Assembly (NCBI GenBank): GCA_026396875.1
Contig: JAPLVY010000010.1
Span: 1 to 53,559 of the forward strand
Source of the DNA: Candidatus Falkowiibacteriota bacterium
GTDB taxonomy: Bacteria; Patescibacteriota; Patescibacteriia; Patescibacteriales; UBA12465
Direction: 5' to 3'
DNA length: 53,559 nucleotides
The notes under the pieces were generated by a model. It made no database searches. It was not told the DNA's origin and saw nothing but the letters and a program-made list of their open reading frames with translations. This document shows, piece by piece, positions 38,489 through 47,057 of this stretch. A program made the position numbers and the translations under genes. How positions within the stretch are numbered: position 1 is the first letter of the stretch; each line of letters opens with the position of its first letter.

Positions 38489-40579
38489 ATGATCACTCTG
38501 GCCAGCCCGCTCGCCGAACTCAAAGGCGTCGGCAAAACAATAGTCACCCGCTTAAAAAAGTTAGGTCTGGACACGGTCCAAGACCTGATTTTTTATTTCC
38601 CTTTTCGTTATGATCGCTTCCAAAATGCTAAAAATATTTCCGATCTCCAGGAGGGACAAGAGGCTCAAATTATCGGGCAAATAGATTTAATCAACAACCG
38701 CCGCAGCGCCAGAAGAAAAATGAATCTTACTGAAGCAATCATCCAGGATGACAGCGGCATTATCAAAGTTGTGTGGTTCAACCAGCCATTCATCGCGAAA
38801 AATCTCAAAGTCGGAGATTTCGTATCCCTGGCCGGCAGAGTTAGCGAAAAACTCGGCGGTCTCTGCCTCGTTTCTCCGGTCTATGAAAAACTACAAAACT
38901 ACGAAGAACAGAGGAATCAAAAACTACATAACACTCAGGGGATAATCCCTAATTATCATCTAGTCGAAGGACTTAGCAGCAAGCAATTACGCTATTTAAT
39001 TAGACAAGTAATTGGTCTCAGCGGAAGCCTAAAAGACTCATTGCCCGATCAGGTGGCGGTCGAGCAAAAACTAATGCCACTTGCTCAGGCGATAAAAAAT
39101 ATTCACTTTCCGGAAAATGAGTTAGACCTAGAAAATGCCCGTCGCCGACTCGGGTTCGAAGAACTTTTTGTTTGGCAATTACGTGCTCAAATGATAAAGC
39201 GTCAACTACAAGGACGCCAAGCACTAAAAATTGAATTTAACGAAAAGGCAACTCGCGAGTTTGTTAATTCTCTACCCTTCACGCTTACTAGCGATCAAAA
39301 AAGATCCGCCTGGGAAATTCTCTTAGACCTAGACAAACCAACACCAATGTCTCACTTATTACAAGGAGATGTTGGTAGCGGAAAAACTGTCGTTGCCGCC
39401 TTAGCAATTTTGAATACCAAGCTAGCAAACCAAGGAAAAACAATTTTAATGGCACCGACAGAAATTCTTGCCGGACAGCATTTTGAAACTTTCAAAAAAC
39501 TTTTTGCTGCCCATGACTTTAAAATATCCTTACTAACTGCTAGCCGCAAAGAAGCTAATTGGGCTGATGGAAAAATTAAAGCCGCAGAAATTGCCGAAAA
39601 AAGCGAATTGATTATCGGCACTCACGCTTTGATTAGTGATAAATTAACATTAGCTCCCGTGGCCCTGGCGATAGTTGATGAACAACAACGCTTTGGAGTA
39701 AAGCAACGGAAAAAATTGGCCGATTTGAATGGCAAGCATCAAGCAGCGCCACACTTTCTCTCACTCAGCGCAACACCAATACCACGATCTCTCGCCCTTG
39801 CTCTCTATGGAGACTTGGACTTATCTTTAATTAATCAATTGCCCGCCGGCAGAAAAACTGTGCTGACCAAGATTGTCACTGAAAAAAATCGGCAAGCAGC
39901 TTATGATTTTGCGGCCAAAGAAATATTGGTCGGAAGACAAATGTTTGTGGTTTGTCCTTTAATTTCCGAATCAGACAAACTGGGTGTAAAATCTGCCAAG
40001 GAGGAGACCGAGAGACTCAAGGATATTTTTCCAGATTTCAGAATAAGCTTGTTGCATGGAAAAATGAAAAGTGCCGAGAAGGAAAAAACCATGCGAGATT
40101 TCCTGGAGAAAAAAAGCCAAATTCTTGTCAGTACTTCAGTGATTGAAGTAGGGATAGATATTAAAAATGCGAACCTGATGATTGTTGAGGGCGCCGAAAG
40201 ATTTGGTCTTTCCACGCTTCATCAATTCCGAGGCCGAGTAGGTAGAGGCAATGATCAAGCCTATTGTTTTTTATTCACCAGCAGCGAAAATGATTCGCCA
40301 AGCAGCGAGACTGCAAAAAGATTAGAATCTTTGGTTAAATATCATAATGGCAGAGAGTTGGCTGAAGCTGACCTGAAATTTCGTGGTGCTGGAGAAACTT
40401 ACGGCCACCTGCAATCAGGCTTTCCTGAATTAAAGATTGCGACACTCTTTGATTACGCACAAATCAAAGCTGCTCAAAATAGCGCCGAAAAACTTATCAC
40501 TACTGACCCTGAACTAAAAAACTGGCCCAGACTGAAAATTAAAATCGGCCAATTCGAGGAAGAAGTCCACTTGGAATAA
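38489..40579 (+). CDS. recG: ATP-dependent DNA helicase RecG
   Basis: 696 residues from the ATG at 38489; the longer open frame starts inside the tRNA and is rejected. The N-terminal wedge/OB domain (about 50-150) includes 'QIIGQIDLINNRRSARRKMNLTEAIIQDDSGIIKVVWFNQPF'. Helicase motif I 'LLQGDVGSGKT' is near 293, motif II reads DEQQRFG near 397 (DEQH in most RecG), and motif VI 'HQFRGRVGRG' lies near 580. It drives regression of stalled forks and branch migration of recombination intermediates. Confidence 0.95.
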   Translation: MITLASPLAELKGVGKTIVTRLKKLGLDTVQDLIFYFPFRYDRFQNAKNISDLQEGQEAQIIGQIDLINNRRSARRKMNLTEAIIQDDSGIIKVVWFNQPFIAKNLKVGDFVSLAGRVSEKLGGLCLVSPVYEKLQNYEEQRNQKLHNTQGIIPNYHLVEGLSSKQLRYLIRQVIGLSGSLKDSLPDQVAVEQKLMPLAQAIKNIHFPENELDLENARRRLGFEELFVWQLRAQMIKRQLQGRQALKIEFNEKATREFVNSLPFTLTSDQKRSAWEILLDLDKPTPMSHLLQGDVGSGKTVVAALAILNTKLANQGKTILMAPTEILAGQHFETFKKLFAAHDFKISLLTASRKEANWADGKIKAAEIAEKSELIIGTHALISDKLTLAPVALAIVDEQQRFGVKQRKKLADLNGKHQAAPHFLSLSATPIPRSLALALYGDLDLSLINQLPAGRKTVLTKIVTEKNRQAAYDFAAKEILVGRQMFVVCPLISESDKLGVKSAKEETERLKDIFPDFRISLLHGKMKSAEKEKTMRDFLEKKSQILVSTSVIEVGIDIKNANLMIVEGAERFGLSTLHQFRGRVGRGNDQAYCFLFTSSENDSPSSETAKRLESLVKYHNGRELAEADLKFRGAGETYGHLQSGFPELKIATLFDYAQIKAAQNSAEKLITTDPELKNWPRLKIKIGQFEEEVHLE

Positions 40580-40596
40580 TCAAAAAACTCACAGCA

Positions 40597-40632
40597 AGAA
40601 AAAAGAACCTTTTGTGAAGAAGGTTCTTTTAA
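40597..40632. terminator. bidirectional terminator between recG and 40651 gene
   Basis: AAAAGAACCTT/AAGGTTCTTTT hairpin with an 8-nt loop, A-rich before and T-rich after. Confidence 0.85.
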
Positions 40633-40650
40633 AAATGTCTTGTGACTTAT

Positions 40651-40977
40651 CTAGGCTTTTGCTTTCTTACAGAAGCTTTGAAAGAAAAGGGCGATTTGTC
40701 CGAGAAAACTCTCGAAGCCATAGCTCATAAAAATTATTGACCAAAGAGAACAAATTCCTAAAGGAATTAGACCCCAGCCAAGATGAATATAAGCTGGTCC
40801 GAAGTCCCCAGTTGTGGTCGGGTATTCAGAGAATACGTAAACACCGAGGGAGAAAAGCATTAGGGCAACAGCAAATAAATTTAGCAGGCCAATTATGATA
40901 GCTAAACGGCCAATAAATCTAAAAATGCTTAGCTTGTTTTTTTGCAACTGAATAAAAAAGCGTATTACTTTTTTCAT
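40651..40977 (-). CDS. small membrane protein, function unknown
   Basis: 108 residues with two clear membrane helices (about 23-46 and 66-88) and basic termini. It stands alone on the minus strand, 113 nt downstream of radA. No family is recognised. Confidence 0.6.
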   Translation of the reverse strand: MKKVIRFFIQLQKNKLSIFRFIGRLAIIIGLLNLFAVALMLFSLGVYVFSEYPTTTGDFGPAYIHLGWGLIPLGICSLWSIIFMSYGFESFLGQIALFFQSFCKKAKA

Positions 40978-41090
40978 GTTTCTTTTATTTTTAATGAATG
41001 AATATTTCGACTTAATACCTTAATTATAACATCAAACAAATTTTATGTCAAGCAAGTATGCTATTCTTTGTTTAATATTACAATAAAATA

Positions 41091-42458
41091 TCAAGAAAAG
41101 TACTCCTTAAGCTGCTCCAAGCTCTTAATTTTTATCAACTTTATCTTCCCTGCTTTAATTTCGGTATTAGGGATAATTGCCTCTTTAAAGCCCAGTTTTT
41201 CCGCTTCCTTGAGGCGCTGCTCCAGGCGCGCTACGGGGCGGATTTCCCCCGACAGACCAACTTCCCCCAAAAATACAGTGGTGCGAGAAAGTTTTTTATT
41301 GGTTGCCGAGGAGATGATGGCCGCGCAAACGGCCAAGTCTAGTCCTGGATCACTAATTTTTAATCCTCCGACAACGTTAAGAATAATATCGCGACTACCA
41401 AGATCGAGAGAGCCTCTTTTGGAAATCACTGCTGCCAAAACTTGCAGACGATTGAGGTCCAGTCCGGAACACTTGCGTTGCGGATAGCCAAAAACGGTTT
41501 TAGTAACCAGGGCCTGAATGTCGACCATAAATGGGCGCGTCCCCTCAACAACACAACTCACAGCTGAGCCAGATAAAAATTCTTCGCCGCCAGAAAGAAA
41601 AATGGCACTTGGATCAAGTATTTCTTTAAAACCGACGCCAGTCATTTCAAGTACCCCCAGCTCATTAACTGAGCCGAAGCGATTCTTGCTGGAACGCAGA
41701 AGAGAATACTGATTGGTATCTTCGTTTTCTAAATATAAAACCGTATCAACAATATGTTCCAAAGATTTTGGACCAGCCACTTGACCATCCTTGGTGATGT
41801 GACCGATGAGAATAACAGCAACGTTGTGTTCTTTAGCTAATTCCAAAAACTTAATCGCTGCTGCCCTGATCTGACTAATACTGCCCGCCTCCGAAGGCAT
41901 GGCTGCTGAGTAAACGGTCTGAATTGAATCGACAATGATTAAATCTGGTAATAATTTTAAAGCTGCGGCGGCAATCTTTTCAATATTAGTCTCACTCAAA
42001 AATTTTAAATGACTCAAATCGCAGTTCAAGCGGAGTAAGCGAGCCTTCACTTGAGTGGCGCTTTCTTCGCCGCTAACATAGAAGACCTCCTTGCCTTTCA
42101 GGGCATTGGCTAGCTGAGCGGCAAGGGTGGACTTGCCAATACCCGGTTCGCCGGCCAGGAGAGCTAGAGACCCCTCCGGCAAACCACCCCCAAGTACTCG
42201 GTCTATTTCTCCCAGACCGGTCAAAAAGCGCTTCGGACCATTGCCGGAAATTTTTGATAAATCAACAATTTCGGCACCAATAATTTTTTTGTACGCCTCC
42301 TCTTGTGCTTTCTTCCCCTTGGCTTTAGTGTCCACTATTTCTGTTTCTTCGTTCAGAGTTCCCCAAGAACCGCACTCCAAACAACGCCCACTCCATTTTG
42401 GATATTGGGCGTCGCAGTGGCTGCAAACAAAAATATTTTTTACCTTAGCTTCTGGCAT
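41091..42458 (-). CDS. radA: DNA repair protein RadA (Sms)
   Basis: 455 residues. An N-terminal zinc finger (C-S-H-C ... C-L-E-C near 11-30), RecA-like core with Walker A 'GEPGIGKST' near 103, the RadA motif 'KNRFG' and a C-terminal Lon-protease-like domain with 'GGLKISDPGLDLAVCAAI'. RadA is a DnaB-type helicase that extends recombination intermediates, including during natural transformation. It lies 14 nt behind the DsbA-like gene, at the end of the secretion gene run. Confidence 0.96.
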   Translation of the reverse strand: MPEAKVKNIFVCSHCDAQYPKWSGRCLECGSWGTLNEETEIVDTKAKGKKAQEEAYKKIIGAEIVDLSKISGNGPKRFLTGLGEIDRVLGGGLPEGSLALLAGEPGIGKSTLAAQLANALKGKEVFYVSGEESATQVKARLLRLNCDLSHLKFLSETNIEKIAAAALKLLPDLIIVDSIQTVYSAAMPSEAGSISQIRAAAIKFLELAKEHNVAVILIGHITKDGQVAGPKSLEHIVDTVLYLENEDTNQYSLLRSSKNRFGSVNELGVLEMTGVGFKEILDPSAIFLSGGEEFLSGSAVSCVVEGTRPFMVDIQALVTKTVFGYPQRKCSGLDLNRLQVLAAVISKRGSLDLGSRDIILNVVGGLKISDPGLDLAVCAAIISSATNKKLSRTTVFLGEVGLSGEIRPVARLEQRLKEAEKLGFKEAIIPNTEIKAGKIKLIKIKSLEQLKEYFS

Positions 42459-42472
42459 GTTAGTTATTTAGA

Positions 42473-43312
42473 CTATTTAGATACTACTACTTTTATCAAG
42501 CGAGACAAGTCTTCATAGCTCAAGTAGTTAGTAAAAGCTTGACCATTCACATAGACCGTCGGCACCGCAGAAATTCCCAAATTACCCCCCTCCGTAACAT
42601 TACCTGAAATAACCTGACTAGGCTCCAAGAGGCACTGATCAAATTTCTCCAAATTGAGTCCCAAACGATTAGCTAAATCGGCCATAAAAGTTCGACTCTC
42701 TCGAAGTTGATTCCCCTTCGACGGGGCTTTTGAATCATAAATTACATCGGAAACCGCTTGATCTTCTTTGTTGAGATAAGCTAATAATAAATCATGATAT
42801 TGCCAAAAATAACCCTGATTCTGAGCACAGCGAGCAGCTTTGGCGGTTTCTAGAGACACCTGATTATTACTAGGAAAATCTTTACGAACCAAAAACACCT
42901 GCTCACCAAAATTGCTTACAATCTTTTTCAAGTCTTTCTCCTGTTTGCGACTGGCCTCAGAATTATAGTCAGCAAAATAAAAAATCCTGATCAGTGCGCG
43001 ACGATTTCCCAAATAAGAATCTTCAGCGGTATAAAAAGGTTGCTTCTCTCCACTATTAAAATTGCCAATAACTGTTGGGTCAGCCGCTGCCGTTGCCGAG
43101 CTTGGTAACTTATTAATAAAAGCTAATTGATCTTGAGCTATCTGCTTATTTAATTCCAACTGAAGATTGTCGTAATACAAATTAACTTTGATTAGGATAA
43201 ATAAAACCGAAACCAGAATTACTCCTAGTAAAGAAAAAGTGATAAAAAAACGGTTGTAGGTTTTGATCTTTGGTGAAACCAGAGTTTTTGATACTACCAC
43301 CTTTTTAGTCAC
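42473..43312 (-). CDS. DsbA-like thioredoxin-fold protein without CxxC
   Basis: 279 residues from GTG at 43312. One membrane helix (about 20-42), then a Thioredoxin_4/DsbA-like domain (about 100-279). Where the family has C-P-x-C ('DYQCPYC'), this protein reads 'DYNSEAS': both cysteines are Ser. The helical insert ('KAARCAQNQGYFWQYHDLLLAYL', 'EKFDQCLLEPS') and cis-Pro loop 'SAVPTVYVNG' are kept, with two cysteines elsewhere. Normal dithiol oxidation is unlikely; a chaperone or structural role on the outer membrane face is more plausible. It follows the NTF2-like gene of the secretion cluster after 22 nt. Confidence 0.82.
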   Translation of the reverse strand: MTKKVVVSKTLVSPKIKTYNRFFITFSLLGVILVSVLFILIKVNLYYDNLQLELNKQIAQDQLAFINKLPSSATAAADPTVIGNFNSGEKQPFYTAEDSYLGNRRALIRIFYFADYNSEASRKQEKDLKKIVSNFGEQVFLVRKDFPSNNQVSLETAKAARCAQNQGYFWQYHDLLLAYLNKEDQAVSDVIYDSKAPSKGNQLRESRTFMADLANRLGLNLEKFDQCLLEPSQVISGNVTEGGNLGISAVPTVYVNGQAFTNYLSYEDLSRLIKVVVSK

Positions 43313-43334
43313 CGTCTTCGTTTTTTAATCATAT

Positions 43335-43952
43335 TTATTGCTGCCAACTGGCGCTATCAGCCTTCCAAGCGCCACCCTCCTTGGCCATTTTTAAAGTTAA
43401 ATTTGAAGTAACATAAGCACCAACAACACTTCCCTTGGTTTCTTGCCGGCGAGTGGTGACCACCACGTCAGCTGAACCCTTAACGCTGTCAAAATTATTC
43501 ACTTCAGCACTGACCGCCTTGGTAATAACACCGTAATATTCGCCAGCAGCGCTTTTCTCTTTCTTGAGGTCGCTCAAATAATTATCCGCCCAAGATATCA
43601 TGTTTTTTGTCATGAAGATGTTCAAATCTTCTATGTTTGCGTAGTTGGAATGATTAGAGAAAGATCCAAAACGCTCAGCAAAAGACATGGCAATTTTCTT
43701 GACTGCCTCGGCATCGGCCTCTCTTTTTGGTTCCTTGGAAATATCAAACTTGCGATAGTCGCGTGGCCTAGTTCCTGGCGTACTCGTGTTTATTGTCTCA
43801 CCAGAAGAGGAAATTTGTCCATTTGAATTTCCGGTTGTGTTTGTGACCTTGTTTTGATTATTCCTTTGAATGACAAACCAGACAACTAAGACAATCATGA
43901 CCAGAGCGATTGCCATGACCAAGAAGCTAATTTTTTTCTTATTTTCCATCAT
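43335..43952 (-). CDS. membrane-anchored NTF2-like protein (VirB8-like candidate)
   Basis: 205 residues. One membrane helix (about 9-28), a Thr/Ser/Asn-rich linker (30-65), then an alpha+beta domain of about 130 residues ('KIAMSFAERFGSFSNHSNYANIEDLNIFMTKNMISWADNYL' ... 'LTLKMAKEGGAWKADSASWQQ') typical of NTF2-like folds. This topology is that of VirB8/TraM assembly factors. It lies 21 nt behind the VirB4 ATPase gene, which supports that, but sequence similarity is too weak to be sure. A second ATG at 43949 is possible. Confidence 0.65.
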   Translation of the reverse strand: MMENKKKISFLVMAIALVMIVLVVWFVIQRNNQNKVTNTTGNSNGQISSSGETINTSTPGTRPRDYRKFDISKEPKREADAEAVKKIAMSFAERFGSFSNHSNYANIEDLNIFMTKNMISWADNYLSDLKKEKSAAGEYYGVITKAVSAEVNNFDSVKGSADVVVTTRRQETKGSVVGAYVTSNLTLKMAKEGGAWKADSASWQQ

Positions 43953-43973
43953 ATGTTTTTAAATTATAATATT

Positions 43974-45893
43974 TTATTTTTGTGCCCCTTCTTCTTTGAG
44001 ACTTTTTTCGTATTCTTTTTTAGCTTCCTCAATTTCTAGCAACTGACGAGGATCAGAGGTAATCAGTTGGTCTTCGGAATAAGAAGCAACCACCTTCATC
44101 GCCACATGCTTATTGCCAGCAAAGAAGATCCCTTCACCTACGCCACACTCAAGAAGCAGATACTTTTCCCCTTCTGTTAAAATAAAGGTTTTTTGAACCA
44201 AATCAATAGAGGCTGGAGATTGTTTAAGAAGAATCTGCAAAGAGGAGTTGGTAACAATTGCCTTGCCGTATGGTGAGGTCAAAAAGTCATTCACGTCCTG
44301 AGTGATAGTGGTGACACCAAGGTAGTATTTGCGGCATCTTTTGACGAGCGCGAAAATGAATTTAGCTGAATCTTCGTTTTGCATCATCCACCAAGCCTCA
44401 TCAATCACCAGAATACGCTTTTTGGTTTCACTGCGCACAATGTTCCAGATGTAATTAACGATGGTATAGATAGCAATCGGTCGCAATTCATCTTCCAGGG
44501 CGCGAACCGAAAAGCTCACCAGCTGACTGTCCATTTCGACATTGGTAAAATTATTCAATAAACCAGCGAATGTTCCTTCGGTATATTTTCTTAGGCGCAT
44601 TGCCAAATCAGCCCCGCCCTCCATGCCATCCAATACTTGCTGAAAATCACTCATCACTGGCGGTTCAATCTTGCTCAAATCGGCATCAGGAGTAATATCT
44701 TTCTTGGCATAAGTCTCCAATAAAGCTCGATCAACGATTGAATCTTCGTCATAAGTAAGACTGCCGATCATTAAACGGACCAAACCCTTCAAGGTAATAA
44801 CGGCACTACGGATAATGTCTTTTGGTCTGGCCTCACCGCCAATTGCCCGCGGTAAATCAAAGGGATTGATTTTGTTTTCACTGGAAAGCGAAATATTAAT
44901 ATAGGTTCCACCCACCGCATCCGACAAGTGCTTATATTCATATTCCGGATCGATGATAATCACATCCGTACCAAGCATCAGGGAGCGTAGCACCTCCAAC
45001 TTAATAGCATAGCTCTTGCCGGCGCCAGAAGTGGCAAAAACCACTGAATTAGCATTCTGCAGAGAAAAGCGGTCGAAGAGAATTAAGCTATTGTTGTGGC
45101 GGTTGATACCATAAAGGATGCCTCGATCGCTAGAAAGTTCGCTGGAAATGAATGGGAAAGAAGAAGCAATCGGCGACGAATTCATGTTAAAGGTGATGTA
45201 TAGCTCGTCGTTTCCCAGGGGAAGAGTTGAGTTGAATCCTTGCTCTGACTGAAAATAAACTCGCTTTGAATAAACCAAGCGGGATCCAAAAATATCCTCA
45301 ATTTGGTCAGAGATTCTATCCATCTCTTCTAGTGTTTCCGAATAAACCGTAACGTAAAGAGCAAATTGGAAAAATTTTTCCGTTCCTTGAGTGAGAGCGT
45401 CACGTAAATACTCGATATCTCTCAAGGCAGTTTCGCGAAGCGGGTCGCGCGCTGCTCCTTTTTCGGCATCAGAAATTATTTGCGCTTCCAAAGCACCGAC
45501 TCGGTTTTTTAATTGTTTCAAGATGACCGCACTTTTTACCGGATAAAAGAACATGGAGACATCGAAATTGAGATTCAGATTAATTATCGGTGCAAACCAG
45601 CCGACACTAATATAACGAGGGTAACTGACTACAAAAAAGGTGCGAACATATCTTGACCCCAAGCGCATTAGCGTGGAATCAACTTTCATGCTCGCCGGAG
45701 AAATCAAATCTCTAACCGAAAGGATGCCTAAACGCAAGGCTTTTTCCTCTTCAATAATTTCTCTGGCCAACTTGGGATCATTCTCTATGTTTGCTGAATT
45801 ATTCTTCTGACCTTGATCAATGATTCGATCAAGAACATCCGGTTTTCTGACCTGATCTTCAGCAAGCTGCGTATTGTTTTTGAAATTGATCAT
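43974..45893 (-). CDS. VirB4/TraC-type secretion ATPase (C-terminal part of a split VirB4)
   Basis: 639 residues. A CagE/TrbE/VirB-like region (about 60-230) precedes a RecA-like ATPase with Walker A 'ATSGAGKSYAIKLE' near 287 and Walker B 'RILVIDEAWWMMQ' near 495, then 'TQDVNDFL' and 'SLQILLKQ' as in VirB4. It energises assembly or substrate passage of a type IV secretion apparatus at the cytoplasmic membrane. It starts 6 nt after a gene that looks like the N-terminal domain of the same protein. Confidence 0.92.
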   Translation of the reverse strand: MINFKNNTQLAEDQVRKPDVLDRIIDQGQKNNSANIENDPKLAREIIEEEKALRLGILSVRDLISPASMKVDSTLMRLGSRYVRTFFVVSYPRYISVGWFAPIINLNLNFDVSMFFYPVKSAVILKQLKNRVGALEAQIISDAEKGAARDPLRETALRDIEYLRDALTQGTEKFFQFALYVTVYSETLEEMDRISDQIEDIFGSRLVYSKRVYFQSEQGFNSTLPLGNDELYITFNMNSSPIASSFPFISSELSSDRGILYGINRHNNSLILFDRFSLQNANSVVFATSGAGKSYAIKLEVLRSLMLGTDVIIIDPEYEYKHLSDAVGGTYINISLSSENKINPFDLPRAIGGEARPKDIIRSAVITLKGLVRLMIGSLTYDEDSIVDRALLETYAKKDITPDADLSKIEPPVMSDFQQVLDGMEGGADLAMRLRKYTEGTFAGLLNNFTNVEMDSQLVSFSVRALEDELRPIAIYTIVNYIWNIVRSETKKRILVIDEAWWMMQNEDSAKFIFALVKRCRKYYLGVTTITQDVNDFLTSPYGKAIVTNSSLQILLKQSPASIDLVQKTFILTEGEKYLLLECGVGEGIFFAGNKHVAMKVVASYSEDQLITSDPRQLLEIEEAKKEYEKSLKEEGAQK

Positions 45894-45899
45894 ATATTC

Positions 45900-46583
45900 T
45901 TATCTCTCCACGCGAAGTTTATTTAAATCGGCCAATTCTTGGTTTTTGGCAGTTTCTGGATTATAGGTATTATAATAAAGCTCAATTAAACCCTGAGTAT
46001 CGAGTCTAGTGGTTTTAACTCCCATTGCTTCTAGGCCGCCCATAACGCTTTCTACTCTCCTGTCTAGCATTTCCTTGTATTGCTGAAAGTTTTTTTCTTT
46101 TAACTTTATTGAGGTCGCAGGCCTGAGGGACTCGCCCAATAAACTAAAGAAGTTTTTATGTTTATCGGAAAGCGGACTATATGGCACCACGACATAAAAA
46201 CGCTTATTCATGATTTTCCCCATGGAAGTTAGCTCGCTGATATAGTCGATGTAATCGCTAGTCTGCATTTTCAGTAAACGGTTAGTTTGTTCTTTTTCTT
46301 TTTGCTTCAGATATTCCAAGTAGGAAGTAATATTCAATTCTCGAGACTGAATTACTATCTGCAAAGAAAAAGAGAGATTATTAAGAAAACGAATATACGA
46401 TTCAATCACTGCGTTCTGCTCATCTTCACTTTTCAAGGCAAAGTTAATACTAGAAGCCAAGAGAACAGCCCTCATTGTGCCGTCGCGAAGCGCCACGGTA
46501 TCATCTTTAATCTCAGCAATATCCAAATATTGCTGGGTGGAAACTTTTACCTTATTGGTCGCTAATTTATCAGGCTTATCCAT
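45900..46583 (-). CDS. TraC/VirB4 N-terminal-domain-like protein (separate gene)
   Basis: 227 residues, soluble. 'QYLDIAEIKDDTVALRDGTMRAVLLASSINFALKSEDEQNAVIESYIRFLNNLSFSLQIVIQSRELN' is the beta-rich start of VirB4/TraC proteins, followed by 'RFYVVVPYSP' of the CagE/TrbE domain. No Walker motifs. With the ATPase encoded 6 nt downstream, VirB4 here appears to be two chains made together. No frameshift is needed: both have proper starts and stops. Confidence 0.82.
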   Translation of the reverse strand: MDKPDKLATNKVKVSTQQYLDIAEIKDDTVALRDGTMRAVLLASSINFALKSEDEQNAVIESYIRFLNNLSFSLQIVIQSRELNITSYLEYLKQKEKEQTNRLLKMQTSDYIDYISELTSMGKIMNKRFYVVVPYSPLSDKHKNFFSLLGESLRPATSIKLKEKNFQQYKEMLDRRVESVMGGLEAMGVKTTRLDTQGLIELYYNTYNPETAKNQELADLNKLRVER

Positions 46584-46588
46584 AGTAA

Positions 46589-47056
46589 TTAAAGGTTAAA
46601 ACGCGATTCGTTCTCAATCATAATGTCATCATCTTCATCCTCCCAAGCACCGCGATATTCTCCGGCGGTATCAACAATTAATGAAAGCTCGGCGAGGCGA
46701 GAACGATGATAAAACTCTTTGGTGGGAATTTTTTCAGTAAAAATGAAATTTTGGATTTCTACCTCAACTGGATCGAGCTTGTTGTTCCAGACCCTTAGTC
46801 CAGGTCGACGCCAAGTCTGGACGATATTTAATACAAAAAAATGAAAGGGACGCCCATTGATTTTGATTGTTGCGAAGGCAATTGCAATCAATGCAACCGG
46901 AATAGAAACTGTGAGGAACAGAGTAAAATCAAAAATCTTATAAAACAAAGCAATAAAGATTCCCGCCCCTAAAAAAATCAAAAATTGGCGGGTAGTTATT
47001 GGCCCGATAATTTTACTTTCAACATCAATAAATTGCGGCACCGTGAACTGTTGCAT
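46589..47056 (-). CDS. PrgI family membrane protein
   Basis: 155 residues. 'QFTVPQFIDVESKIIGPITTRQFLIFLGAGIFIALFYKIFDFTLFLTVSIPVALIAIAFATIKINGRPFHFFVLNIV' is the PrgI-type pattern: a short N-terminus, two membrane helices (about 24-42 and 46-66) and a 'G-R-P' loop. An acidic tail follows. PrgI proteins sit beside VirB4 in Gram-positive type IV secretion systems as the likely VirB3 counterpart. It is 5 nt upstream of the split VirB4 genes. Confidence 0.88.
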   Translation of the reverse strand: MQQFTVPQFIDVESKIIGPITTRQFLIFLGAGIFIALFYKIFDFTLFLTVSIPVALIAIAFATIKINGRPFHFFVLNIVQTWRRPGLRVWNNKLDPVEVEIQNFIFTEKIPTKEFYHRSRLAELSLIVDTAGEYRGAWEDEDDDIMIENESRFNL

Positions 47057-47057
47057 A

